A DNA stretch of 64,000 bases. It comes from PGYR01 sp041675005. GTDB taxonomy: Bacteria; Bacteroidota; Ignavibacteria; Kapaibacteriales; UBA2268. Below the pieces are notes generated by a model. That model worked only from the letters and a program-made list of their open reading frames with translations. It had not been told where the DNA came from and did not search any database. The stretch is taken from the NCBI GenBank assembly GCA_041675005.1, contig JBAYUQ010000009.1:1-64000 (forward strand). Reading direction: 5' to 3'. The translations under genes were made by a program, and so were the position numbers. Each line of letters starts with the position of its first letter. Position 1 is the first letter of the stretch. Below, one piece after another: positions 44,110 through 53,183 of the stretch.

Positions 44110-45382
44110 AATACTATTTTTAATATTTGTTCTAAGTTACTTAGGTAATGCACAAATAAAAGAAGGTGAGAAGCTGAACGGCATTGCTGCAGTTGTAGGT
44201 AAGCAGCTAATAACAGATGCTGAAGTGAGAGCAGAAGTAATGACGTTCAAGCAGATGGAGCCAAGCAATACATTTAGTGATGATGAACTATATGAGAAGG
44301 TACTCGACAATCTAATTAATCAGAATCTAATGGTTACGAAAGCATTGGAAGATTCTATTTCGATATCTGATGAAGATTTGAATACTGCTTGGGAGACGGC
44401 CCTCAATAATTTAGTAAGAAGATATGGCTCCGAAAAAAGAATTGAAGATGTTTACGGTAAGTCCATTAATAGACTAAAGTTCGAATACTCAGATCAAATT
44501 AGAAAGAATCTATTAATTCAAAAACTACAACAACAAGAATTTATGGATGTCAAAGCCGGGCCTTCGGAAGTAGAGAAATTCTATAACGATTATAAAGACT
44601 CTATTGAGACAATCCCACAGAGAATTGAGATATTCCATATAGTGAAGAATGTATCTTCTAACGTAGGTAAGAAAGAGCAAACTTTACAGTTAGCAAGACA
44701 AGTACGTGATTCTATTCTAAAAGGTGAACTTGACTTCGAGGAGGCAGCAAAGAGATATAGTGCTGACGTTGCTACTAAGAGTGATGGTGGTAATTTGGGT
44801 TGGTTTAATAAGGGAAAACTAGTTCCTGAATTTGAAAATGCAGCATTCCAACTTCAGGAAGATGAGCTTTCATTACCAGTAGAAACTCCATTCGGCTTCC
44901 ATATAATTCAAACTTTAGAGAAAAAAGAAAGTTCAATAAATACGAGACATATTGTGTTCTCTGTGAAAACTACAGAAGAAGATAATACTAAAGTAAAAGA
45001 CTTTTTGTTAGATTTAAAGAAGAAAGTAGAAGAAGGTGAATCATTTGAGAAGTTGGCAAGGATACACTCTGATGATAAAGAGACCAAGGGATTTGGTGGT
45101 CTAATCGGTAAACTTACAACTGATAATATTCCCGCAAATATCCGAACGAATATAGAAGTTATGAAAGAGGGTGAAGTGAGTGAGCCAATGGCATTCAACG
45201 CTGATCCAACTAAAACAGCTTTCCATATTATATTGAAAAAGAGGGTTATAGCATCTCATAAGCCTTCTTTGGAAGAAGATTATGAGTTGTTGCAAAACTA
45301 TGCATCTAACAAGAAAAGACAAGATTCAATGAAAGATTATTTCATAAAATTAAGAGACGAAATATATTGGAAACGTTACTAA
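44081..45382 (+). CDS. surA: SurA-like periplasmic peptidyl-prolyl isomerase/chaperone
   Basis: This 433-residue protein has SurA layout: a signal peptide (about 1-25), an N-terminal chaperone domain opening with LNGIAAVVGKQLITDAEV, and two parvulin domains. The first parvulin domain is near 180-285 (EIFHIVKNV, GGNLGWFNKGKLVPEFE, PFGFHIIQTLE). The second is near 288-395 (NTRHIVFSVK, GGLIGKL, AFHIILKKR). SurA escorts outer-membrane beta-barrel proteins to the BAM complex. The in-frame ATG at 44090 is an equally likely start. It overlaps the upstream PPIase by 29 bases and the downstream lipoprotein gene by 16. Confidence 0.87.
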   Translation: MRFMQTSLSKILFLIFVLSYLGNAQIKEGEKLNGIAAVVGKQLITDAEVRAEVMTFKQMEPSNTFSDDELYEKVLDNLINQNLMVTKALEDSISISDEDLNTAWETALNNLVRRYGSEKRIEDVYGKSINRLKFEYSDQIRKNLLIQKLQQQEFMDVKAGPSEVEKFYNDYKDSIETIPQRIEIFHIVKNVSSNVGKKEQTLQLARQVRDSILKGELDFEEAAKRYSADVATKSDGGNLGWFNKGKLVPEFENAAFQLQEDELSLPVETPFGFHIIQTLEKKESSINTRHIVFSVKTTEEDNTKVKDFLLDLKKKVEEGESFEKLARIHSDDKETKGFGGLIGKLTTDNIPANIRTNIEVMKEGEVSEPMAFNADPTKTAFHIILKKRVIASHKPSLEEDYELLQNYASNKKRQDSMKDYFIKLRDEIYWKRY

Positions 45383-46434
45383 AGATATTGACCGCTTTTT
45401 CTTTAGTTGTTTTAGTTAATTCATGCGATGTAGCAGGGGTTGGTAAAATCAATTACAATGAAAGAGCTGGTAATGAGTTAATGGATTATAATAATCCAAA
45501 TAGAAATATTGAAAAGAAAGCAGTTTATTTATTTCAATTAGAATCTGTAAACGATGATACTGTTACTTTCTATGATTCTGATATAAAAGGAACAGATAAA
45601 ACTAAAATTGACTTTTTAGAGAAATACACTTATACTTATAGATTGGGCAATGTGGACTCCATAGAAGTAAAGTTAACAAGTCCAACTAATAATGAAATTT
45701 TTAGTCTGACTCGTCCTTATGAATCCATTACGTTCGTAGCAGAAGCCGGTACTTACACTCTTAGTGTTAGGAATCTGAAATTAGAAAAAGGAGTGAGAAA
45801 GATTTTTTATAAGCCCGATTACGATACTATTAGAACCCTAGCTATCTTCAATGCTAATAATGATGTTATATTCTCTATAATCACTGAAGATGAGTGTAGA
45901 GGTTGTAAAATGACTGATGGTGATTTTAATAATTTCCAATTGGATAGCGTTGATTTCACAAGTGCAGATTTTCAGAATGCGAATTTGCAAGGTGCTAATC
46001 TTAAGTACAGCGTTTTAAACTATGTTGGATTCCTTTCGACTAAAGTAGATACAGCGGATATGTCTTATGTATTATTTGATTCGCCACGCGATTTGAGGCA
46101 TTCTAGTTTTGTTTTTACAAAAGCAATCGGTATAAAAATATCTAATGCGAATTTGAATTTCACAAACTTTTTTGATTGTGATTTATCGAATAGTATAATT
46201 GAGGACTGCCAATATAACGAAGGTGATATGTTCTCTTGTAACCTTTCAAATTCTATATTAATTAATAATAATTTTACAAATTCAAAGTTTGAGTATTGTA
46301 GATTTGATTATTCGGATATTACAGGTACTTCCTTTTGTGATTCCGATTTGAAAGATGCCACGTTCTTGAAGTCTATAGGCGATGCAACAACTTTATGTGT
46401 CCCTGATTCGGCAAGAGGAACTAGAACTCAATAA
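45367..46434 (+). CDS. Pentapeptide-repeat lipoprotein
   Basis: This 355-residue predicted lipoprotein uses a TTG start at 45367; no ATG occurs before the mature region, and only this or TTG 45388 keeps the signal. The lipobox is LVNSC with the acylated Cys at position 20. An N-terminal beta-rich domain (about 40-170) is followed by a CRGC motif. Pentapeptide repeats then run over about 178-340 (DFTSADFQNANLQGANL), expected to form a right-handed beta-helix. Role unknown. It overlaps surA by 16 bases, so its translation is probably coupled to a chaperone. Its end overlaps the convergent comF by 7 bases. Confidence 0.75.
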   Translation: METLLKILTAFSLVVLVNSCDVAGVGKINYNERAGNELMDYNNPNRNIEKKAVYLFQLESVNDDTVTFYDSDIKGTDKTKIDFLEKYTYTYRLGNVDSIEVKLTSPTNNEIFSLTRPYESITFVAEAGTYTLSVRNLKLEKGVRKIFYKPDYDTIRTLAIFNANNDVIFSIITEDECRGCKMTDGDFNNFQLDSVDFTSADFQNANLQGANLKYSVLNYVGFLSTKVDTADMSYVLFDSPRDLRHSSFVFTKAIGIKISNANLNFTNFFDCDLSNSIIEDCQYNEGDMFSCNLSNSILINNNFTNSKFEYCRFDYSDITGTSFCDSDLKDATFLKSIGDATTLCVPDSARGTRTQ

Positions 46435-47114
46435 GAGACAGCTATAACGGCTAAATCTACCCGTCTAGCGCCTGCTTTTAATAATATTTCGGCACAATGG
46501 TTAGCCGTTGTGCCAGTAGTTAATACATCATCTATTAGCAATAATCGTTTATTGTAGATTTTATCTTTTTCTATAACTTTGAATTTTTCTGATAGATTAA
46601 ATTTACGTTCTTCTCTATTAAGTTTAGCTTGCGAATATGTGTATTTTGATCTTATTAGTGAACTTAAACATAAAGGAATGGATGTTTTATCACTGATACT
46701 TTGTCCCATTATCTCTGATTGATTGAACCCCCTTTCTCTCTTCCTAGCATGGTGTATAGGTATAGGGATTATCAAATCATACTCATTCGGATTAATCAAT
46801 TTAGAAAGCATAGTACCAAATTCGATTCCAATCTGAGTTATACCCATATATTTAAATTTGTGGATAGGATTTAAAACATTATCGTTTTCATTAATCTTAA
46901 ATAGTGAAATTATTTTACTAATAGCTAACTCGTCAGCATTATATTCTGAAAGTAATCTATCTCTGATTGTCAAAGGGTGAGGTGGGGGAGAAAGCTCCAA
47001 CAATCTTTCGGAACTGATGTATCGATATTCTCTTACTTCTGGAAGAATCTCTCCTGAAATCAAGCATTCATCAGGATTTATCATATTGAGAAATTTATCT
47101 AATAGACCCGACAT
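46428..47114 (-). CDS. comF: ComF-family phosphoribosyltransferase-like protein
   Basis: This 228-residue protein of the ComF family is tied to DNA uptake and natural competence in some bacteria. The PRPP-binding motif is LLIDDVLTTGTTANHC, with RERGFNQSEIMG and the KYTYSQAKLNREERKFNL signature before it. The usual N-terminal zinc ribbon is degenerate: only one Cys (DECLISGE) is visible instead of paired CxxC. It is the second gene of a minus-strand pair with the MauE/DoxX-like protein, 9 bases apart. Confidence 0.85.
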   Translation of the reverse strand: MSGLLDKFLNMINPDECLISGEILPEVREYRYISSERLLELSPPPHPLTIRDRLLSEYNADELAISKIISLFKINENDNVLNPIHKFKYMGITQIGIEFGTMLSKLINPNEYDLIIPIPIHHARKRERGFNQSEIMGQSISDKTSIPLCLSSLIRSKYTYSQAKLNREERKFNLSEKFKVIEKDKIYNKRLLLIDDVLTTGTTANHCAEILLKAGARRVDLAVIAVSY

Positions 47115-47123
47115 TAACGCCCT

Positions 47124-47561
47124 CTATTTTAAAATGTATTTCTTAGAATTTGTGATAGTAACTATACTAGTTAGCAATATTAAACCAAGGTTTTCTAATA
47201 TCTTCATCCAACCAACTTTTTGTTGAGCATTCCCACCAGAGCAACCACAATTGATATCTAATCCACTTGTAAAAGCGAATATCACTCCAAAAGTAAACAT
47301 AATAAGCATCAACGTAGCTAATAGTCCATTTTCATTCTGGTAAATACCGAACAATAATAAGACACCTACTATCATCTCTGCCCACGGTAATATCAAAGCC
47401 ATAAGATGAGTAATAAAGTCCGGAGTCATCCCATAATTACCTATTTCATTGGCAAATTGAGATGGCTCAGCTATCTTCGCTACTCCGAAGAATATAAATA
47501 AAATACCTATAAAAGTTCTAATTACTAATATTAAAATAGGGTTGTCTATTAATTTTCTCAT
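47124..47561 (-). CDS. MauE/DoxX-like membrane protein
   Basis: This 145-residue inner-membrane protein has four predicted helices (about 10-28, 48-66, 72-95, 118-138). Its pattern fits the DoxX/MauE group: RTFIGILFIFFGVAKI in helix 1 and, between helices 3 and 4, GLDINCGCSG. The CxC in this loop is typical of MauE-like members, which are linked to disulfide or redox handling of exported proteins. The exact role here is unknown. It is upstream of comF in the same minus-strand unit. Confidence 0.75.
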   Translation of the reverse strand: MRKLIDNPILILVIRTFIGILFIFFGVAKIAEPSQFANEIGNYGMTPDFITHLMALILPWAEMIVGVLLLFGIYQNENGLLATLMLIMFTFGVIFAFTSGLDINCGCSGGNAQQKVGWMKILENLGLILLTSIVTITNSKKYILK

Positions 47562-47629
47562 ATCTTTTTTTACTTTGATTTGTAAGTGTTAACTTTGAGT
47601 AATTTATAAATAATAATTGAAATAATCAA

Positions 47630-49012
47630 ATGCCAATAATAAGATCTATCTCTGGTATCAGAGCAACTTTGAATGATGGACTAAGACCCGATATATTGAC
47701 TAAATACGTTGCCGCTTATTGCAATTCAATACCCAAAGGTGATATAGTAGTTGGTAGAGATGGCAGACCATCGGGTAGATGGATAGCTAATTTGGTTTGC
47801 TCTACTCTTATTGCTTGTGGTAGAAATGTCAAATACTTAGATATTTGCCCTACACCTACAGTTCAGCTACTAACTGAGAAAACGGATGCAGTTGGTGGAA
47901 TATCGATTACAGCATCACACAATCCCGAAATGTGGAATGGTTTGAAATTCTTAAATAGTGAAGGAGTATTTCTTAATAATGAAGAGAATGAAAAATTCTG
48001 GATTCTTTTTGATGTAGATGACATAGATTATTCTGAAAATCCCAATGACAAATCTAAAATAGATAAAATTGATTCTGTACAATTGCACATAGATTCCATT
48101 GTGAACTCTGGTTATTTTGATATTTCAGCAATAAAAGAATATTTTCAATCAAAAAAATACAAAGTTGTTGTAGATGCTGTGAATGCCTCTGGTTCAATCT
48201 TTGTTCCAAGTTTGCTAAGAGAGCTAGGATGCGATGTAGTCGAGTTATTTACTGACAATAGTGGTGTGTTTCCTCATACTCCGGAGCCAATCACAGAGAA
48301 CTTAGTTATATTATCCCAGTCTGTTATAGACAATAATGCAAATCTAGGAATAGCTGTTGATCCGGATGCTGATCGACTTGTCATAATAGATGAAAACGGT
48401 CTTCCAATAGGTGAAGAGAAGACAATTGCAATTGCAGTGAAATCAGTGTTAGAAAATCAAAATTTTAAATCTGATAATTATGAGAAAGTCATATCTGTAA
48501 ATCTTAGTACAAGTGGAATGATTGAGAAAATAGCTTTACAATATAATGCAACAGTTGAAAGATCAGCAGTTGGTGAGATAAATGTAGTTGACAAAATGAA
48601 GGTTAATAAGTCAATAATTGGTGGCGAAGGAAGCGGGGGAGTGATACTTCCTCATATACACTATGGAAGAGATTCTTTAGTTGGTATTGTACTTTTATTA
48701 GATTTAGTTTCAAAAACAAAAAATAGTATTAGTGAATTATCGAACTCTCTACCAATCGTTTTTATTATAAAAGGTAAGGTAGAAGTAAGTAGAAACCCTA
48801 AATTAGTAATAGAGAAGTTAATAGAAAGGTATAGGGGTCTGAATATAAATACTGAAGACGGAATTCGAATTGTACTCAACAATGATGATTGGGTTCATAT
48901 CAGAGGTTCAAATACAGAGCCAATAGTCAGAATAATAGCTGAAAGTAACACTGAATTACGAACAAGAGAGTTATTTGATGAGTTTGAAACTATTTTACAA
49001 GAATATTTATAG
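47630..49012 (+). CDS. glmM: Phosphoglucosamine mutase / phosphomannomutase family
   Basis: This 460-residue alpha-D-phosphohexomutase interconverts 1- and 6-phosphates of a hexose. The active serine is S96 in TASHNPEMWNGLK (94-106). The metal loop is DPDADR (244-249), the sugar loop is GGEGSGG, and the phosphate-binding tail is RGSNTEPIVRI. Bacteroidota members of this kind are usually annotated GlmM, which makes glucosamine-1-phosphate for UDP-GlcNAc, but phosphomannomutase activity cannot be excluded. It is divergent from the MauE-like gene, and 237 bases separate it from the respiratory operon. Confidence 0.78.
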   Translation: MPIIRSISGIRATLNDGLRPDILTKYVAAYCNSIPKGDIVVGRDGRPSGRWIANLVCSTLIACGRNVKYLDICPTPTVQLLTEKTDAVGGISITASHNPEMWNGLKFLNSEGVFLNNEENEKFWILFDVDDIDYSENPNDKSKIDKIDSVQLHIDSIVNSGYFDISAIKEYFQSKKYKVVVDAVNASGSIFVPSLLRELGCDVVELFTDNSGVFPHTPEPITENLVILSQSVIDNNANLGIAVDPDADRLVIIDENGLPIGEEKTIAIAVKSVLENQNFKSDNYEKVISVNLSTSGMIEKIALQYNATVERSAVGEINVVDKMKVNKSIIGGEGSGGVILPHIHYGRDSLVGIVLLLDLVSKTKNSISELSNSLPIVFIIKGKVEVSRNPKLVIEKLIERYRGLNINTEDGIRIVLNNDDWVHIRGSNTEPIVRIIAESNTELRTRELFDEFETILQEYL

Positions 49013-49131
49013 ATTTGTTGAAAATTAATTAATTACTATGAATACGGCTTATCTTTATATAATACAATTATGTTCGTAAATAGGTTAGCTTGTGTCTTAT
49101 TTAGTAAAATGAATAATTTTAGATAAAAGGT

Positions 49132-49161
49132 TTTGTATTCAAATATATTATTTTAATTTTA
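49132..49161 (+). promoter_or_regulatory. Candidate promoter of the ACIII-oxidase operon
   Basis: TTTG (49132-49135) is followed after 18 bases by TAATTTTA (49154-49161), close to the Bacteroidota -33/-7 consensus with one -7 mismatch. It lies about 90 bases upstream of actA. A 6-bp inverted repeat, CGCTGT (49177-49182) and ACAGCG (49212-49217), lies in the inferred leader. Confidence 0.4.
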
Positions 49162-49249
49162 CAGTTGTTATAAAAACGCTGTCAGAAAAAGTTTATTAGA
49201 TAATAGACGCTACAGCGCAGAATTATTTTTAATAGTCATTAGGAATAAC

Positions 49250-49822
49250 GTGAAAAAATCAGTTCTGGACTACGGACTAAGAGTCAGATTACCAATAACT
49301 ATAATGGTAATTCTTATCTCGTACGCAATCACATTCTACGTATCTCGTTCTGAACGAGATGGTGTTGGGTACAAACCTGATCAGCCAATTAACTTCTCGC
49401 ATAAACTACATGCAGGGGAAATGGCGATTGATTGTCAATATTGCCACGTTGGTGTAGAAAAATCGCGTCACGCGGTTGTTCCTCAAGCCAGTACTTGTAT
49501 GAACTGTCATACTATGGCGAGAACTGACAAGCCTGAAATCAAGAAATTAACAAAATACTACGAGTCTGGTGAAGCTATTCCATGGAAGAGAGTTCACCAA
49601 GTGCCGGAATATGCTTACTTCAATCACAGTGCTCATATAAATGCAGATATCGAATGTGCTTCATGCCACGGCGATGTCGCATCTATGGATAAAGTAGAGC
49701 AAGTGCATGCTTTCAATATGGCTAATTGTTTGAGTTGCCACAGAGCTCCTCACGAAAAGATGCCATATTTAGCTGATAAAGTGAAGAAAGGTCCTGAAGA
49801 TTGTAGTTCTTGTCATAGATAA
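49250..49822 (+). CDS. actA: Alternative complex III pentahaem cytochrome c subunit ActA
   Basis: This 190-residue membrane-anchored cytochrome has one N-terminal helix (about 14-32). Five CxxCH haem motifs follow, at 62-66, 83-87, 136-140, 160-164 and 185-189, the last at the very C-terminus. Five haems match ActA of alternative complex III, which passes electrons from quinol oxidation to soluble or bound cytochrome c. A GTG start at 49250 is supported by AGGA at 49241-49244. It is the first gene of the long respiratory operon. Confidence 0.92.
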   Translation: MKKSVLDYGLRVRLPITIMVILISYAITFYVSRSERDGVGYKPDQPINFSHKLHAGEMAIDCQYCHVGVEKSRHAVVPQASTCMNCHTMARTDKPEIKKLTKYYESGEAIPWKRVHQVPEYAYFNHSAHINADIECASCHGDVASMDKVEQVHAFNMANCLSCHRAPHEKMPYLADKVKKGPEDCSSCHR

Positions 49823-49836
49823 TTTTGGAAAAAATC

Positions 49837-50022
49837 ATGAATACAAATAAAAGAAAATTCTTTAAGTTGTTTGGTGCTGGTGCCGTTGGCGTCACTCTTA
49901 CTTCATTGGCATCGCCTAAGAATATGATTGCCAATGTTATCGCTGATAATACAAATAAAGATAACTCTAAATTAGAAGTAAAAATTCACCCACAATCTGT
50001 TAAAAGAACAAAAAAGGGTTAA
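49837..50022 (+). CDS. Small Tat-like signal protein between actA and actB
   Basis: This 61-residue protein has a Tat-like N-terminus (KRKFFKLFGAGAVGVTL, about 5-21; KR instead of RR) followed by a short polar tail ending in VKRTKKG. No cofactor motif is seen. An upstream in-frame TTG at 49825 is possible, but the ATG at 49837 fits better. It sits 14 bases after actA and 5 bases before actB, so it is very likely translated as part of the operon. It could be a small accessory subunit or an assembly factor for ACIII; the role is unknown. Confidence 0.6.
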   Translation: MNTNKRKFFKLFGAGAVGVTLTSLASPKNMIANVIADNTNKDNSKLEVKIHPQSVKRTKKG

Positions 50023-50027
50023 GCTAA

Positions 50028-53000
50028 ATGAATAACTCAGTGGATAAAAATAAAAATCAAATTGATTTACCAGTTGTTAAGTCCGAATCGAAGCCCTCAC
50101 ACTGGAGAAGCTTAGATGAGTATAACAATACTAGCACTGATAATCAATTAAAAGTAAAAGCAAATGAATTTGCTGAAGGTGCTGAGAATTTCGACATTGG
50201 GTCGAAATCAAAAGTTTCTAGAAGAAAGTTCATGGCTCTTATGTCTGCATCGTCAGCTATGGTAATGGCTTCTTGTACTGATTACCGAGATAAAGGTGAG
50301 ATAGTACCTTACTCTGTTAAACCAGAAGAAGTAATACCAGGTATAGCTAATTACTATGCTTCTACTATTACCAGTGATGGGTCTGGACAAGGAATTTTAG
50401 TAAAGGCGAGAGAAGGCAGACCAATTCTTATAGAAGGTAATCCACAACATCCGATTTCTAAAGGGAAATTAGATTCTAATGGTATTGCTAGAATATTAGA
50501 CATGTATGATCCTAGCCGTTTACAAAAACCTAGAAAAACTCAAGGTTCAAAGCTTGTTGATTCGGATTGGAAAGTTATCGATAAAGAGATAATTCAATCT
50601 CTTAACTCTGCTTCTAGCTCTGGAAAAGAAATTGCAATTTTTACTGGGAAAATTGTTTCTCCAACTTATGCTAAATTGATTGAAGATTTTAAAGTAAAAT
50701 ACCCAACGACTAAAGTATATAGTTACGAATTATTCAATGATAATAATAAGCAAATAGCTTGGAAAAAATCAACTGGTGGAATTAATTACCCTCTAATAGA
50801 TTTGGATAAAGCCGCTGTTATTTTGTCAATCGATTCAGACTTCTTAGGTACTGATGGCAATGTTAATGAAAACATAAGACAATTTACTACTAACAGAGAT
50901 TTTGAAAATCCTACTAGTTATAGCAGATTCTACCAAGTTGAAGGATCTTATACTTTAACTGGCTCTAATTCTGATTATAGACTTCGACTAACTCCAGAAA
51001 ACTACTTAGATGTTGTTGCCTCTTTAGTTAATCACTTTGCATCTAAGCAGGGTAAACCAACTATGTCTGGTTTCAAATCACTAGAGTCATTAGCAAAAGA
51101 AAATAAATGGAAACACGAAGCTGCATCTAAATTACTTAGTGATTTGGAAAGCAATCGTGGTAAAGCAATCGTAATTGGTGGTAAACAATTACCCGTAGAT
51201 TTGCATGTTGCAATCAATTACTTAAACGATTTGATTGGTGCAAGTGAGCTTTACAGAAAAAGCGAATCTAACTTTAATGCTGTAAGTTTATCGTCTGATG
51301 ACGAAATAGCTACATTAGCTAATAATGTAAAATCTGGTAATGTAGGTGTATTGATTAATATTGATATTAACCCATCTTATCATCTACCATACCATTTTAC
51401 AGCTGATAATTTAAAGAAAGTAAAAACAGTTGTTTCATTATCTGAATTTGAAAATGAAACTTCAAATAATAGTAATTATGTTCTTGGTATCAATCATGAT
51501 ATAGAATCATGGGGAGATGCTAAAATAAGAACTGGTGTTATCTCAACTCAACAACCAGTTATAGCACCTCTATATGATACTAGACAAAGAGAAGCAATTT
51601 TACTTAATTGGATGAATGGTGGAGAGAATTATTCTGAGGATATATATCACAAATATCTACAAAGTAATTGGGAAACAAACATTTACCCATCATTAAATAG
51701 AACAGTTCCTTTCAAAGAATTCTGGTTTGCTACTTTACATGACGGAGTTACTACTTTCAACGAAACATCCATTGTTTCAACAGAAGTAAACTCGAGTTCA
51801 GTATCTGGAATCAAACCTACAAACAAATCTAATTATAGTGTTATCCTTCAAGAAAATTATTTTATTAGAGATGGTAGATATGCTGGGAATGGATTCTTAC
51901 AAGAATCTGCTCACCCAATAACTAAAATCACTTGGGATAATTGTGCTATGATATCGCCTGCTACAGCAAAAGAATTGAATGTAGAAATTGGTGATATGAT
52001 TGAAGTTGCACTTAATGGTAAAGCAATTGATTTGCCTGTATTAATCCAACCTGGTATGGCTGAGAAAGTTATTGCTGTTGATTTGGGTTATGGCAGAACA
52101 AATAGTGGTGCAATTGGAAACGGAGTAGGATTCGATGTAACTCCATTTATGACAAGCAAAGGATTATCAAAATGGATATATACTGGCGCTAAGGTTAAAC
52201 CAACGGGTAACAAATACGAACTAATAGCTACTCAAGAGCATCACGCTCTAGATGATGAGTTCTTAATAACTGAAGTTAGAAAGAATGCTGAAGGTGAAGT
52301 TACTGGTGGTGGCGAGACATTCGCACGTGCTAGAAGTATAATCCAAGAGACAACTGTTGCTAATTATATTAAAAATCCAAAAATATTAAAAGAACATGAA
52401 CACGAAGTATTTAGTATCACGAAGGATTTTGAATACAACAATATGAAATGGGCAATGTCAATCGATATGAACAAATGTATCGGTTGTAACGCTTGTAGTA
52501 TTGCTTGTTATGTAGAAAATAATATACCTGTAGTAGGTAAAGAAGAAGTTGGTGTTGGACGTGAAATGGGTTGGATTAGAATTGATAGATATTATGAGGG
52601 ATCACCAGAAGATCCTATCATGAGTAATCAACCTATGCTTTGCCAACATTGTGATAACGCTCCTTGTGAGAATGTTTGTCCAGTAGTTGCAACTACACAC
52701 AGTAAAGACGGACTAAACCAAATGGTATATAACCGTTGTGTAGGTACTCGTTATTGTGGTAATAACTGTCCTTATAAAGTAAGAAGATTTAACTTCTATG
52801 ATTTTAGAGACAATTTAGCAAACGGTCATTACAAAACAGAATCAACTAAGATAATGATGAACCCAGAAGTGACTATACGTGCAAGAGGGGTTATGGAAAA
52901 ATGTACATTCTGTGTACAAAGAATATCACAAGCAAGACAAAATGCAAAAGAAGATGGAAGAACATTAAAAGGATCTGATGTAACAACAGCGTGTCAAGAT

Positions 53001-53183
53001 GCTTGTCCAGCTAACGCAATTGAATTTGGAAATGCAAATGACAAAGATTCAAGAGTGGCTATGATGAGAGAACACAATCTTGGATACCATGTGTTAGATT
53101 ACTTAAATGTTAAGCCAAATGTAACATATTTAGCAAAATTACGGAATTCAGATTCATTGGGAGTGAAGAGTGAGCACCATTGA
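50028..53183 (+). CDS. actB: Alternative complex III subunit ActB (molybdopterin-like plus iron-sulfur fusion)
   Basis: This 1051-residue large extracytoplasmic subunit starts with an extended leader and then a Tat signal, SRRKFMALMSASSAMVMASC (about 65-84), whose end also reads as a lipobox. The middle (about 85-780) resembles a molybdopterin oxidoreductase that in ACIII carries no molybdenum. The last 250 residues are a ferredoxin-like module: CIGCNACSIAC, CQHCDNAPCENVCP, CVGTRYCGNNCP and CTFC/CQDACP, for four FeS clusters. The fusion of both parts is normal for ActB. It lies between the Tat-like small protein and actC, which it overlaps by 14 bases. Confidence 0.93.
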   Translation: MNNSVDKNKNQIDLPVVKSESKPSHWRSLDEYNNTSTDNQLKVKANEFAEGAENFDIGSKSKVSRRKFMALMSASSAMVMASCTDYRDKGEIVPYSVKPEEVIPGIANYYASTITSDGSGQGILVKAREGRPILIEGNPQHPISKGKLDSNGIARILDMYDPSRLQKPRKTQGSKLVDSDWKVIDKEIIQSLNSASSSGKEIAIFTGKIVSPTYAKLIEDFKVKYPTTKVYSYELFNDNNKQIAWKKSTGGINYPLIDLDKAAVILSIDSDFLGTDGNVNENIRQFTTNRDFENPTSYSRFYQVEGSYTLTGSNSDYRLRLTPENYLDVVASLVNHFASKQGKPTMSGFKSLESLAKENKWKHEAASKLLSDLESNRGKAIVIGGKQLPVDLHVAINYLNDLIGASELYRKSESNFNAVSLSSDDEIATLANNVKSGNVGVLINIDINPSYHLPYHFTADNLKKVKTVVSLSEFENETSNNSNYVLGINHDIESWGDAKIRTGVISTQQPVIAPLYDTRQREAILLNWMNGGENYSEDIYHKYLQSNWETNIYPSLNRTVPFKEFWFATLHDGVTTFNETSIVSTEVNSSSVSGIKPTNKSNYSVILQENYFIRDGRYAGNGFLQESAHPITKITWDNCAMISPATAKELNVEIGDMIEVALNGKAIDLPVLIQPGMAEKVIAVDLGYGRTNSGAIGNGVGFDVTPFMTSKGLSKWIYTGAKVKPTGNKYELIATQEHHALDDEFLITEVRKNAEGEVTGGGETFARARSIIQETTVANYIKNPKILKEHEHEVFSITKDFEYNNMKWAMSIDMNKCIGCNACSIACYVENNIPVVGKEEVGVGREMGWIRIDRYYEGSPEDPIMSNQPMLCQHCDNAPCENVCPVVATTHSKDGLNQMVYNRCVGTRYCGNNCPYKVRRFNFYDFRDNLANGHYKTESTKIMMNPEVTIRARGVMEKCTFCVQRISQARQNAKEDGRTLKGSDVTTACQDACPANAIEFGNANDKDSRVAMMREHNLGYHVLDYLNVKPNVTYLAKLRNSDSLGVKSEHH

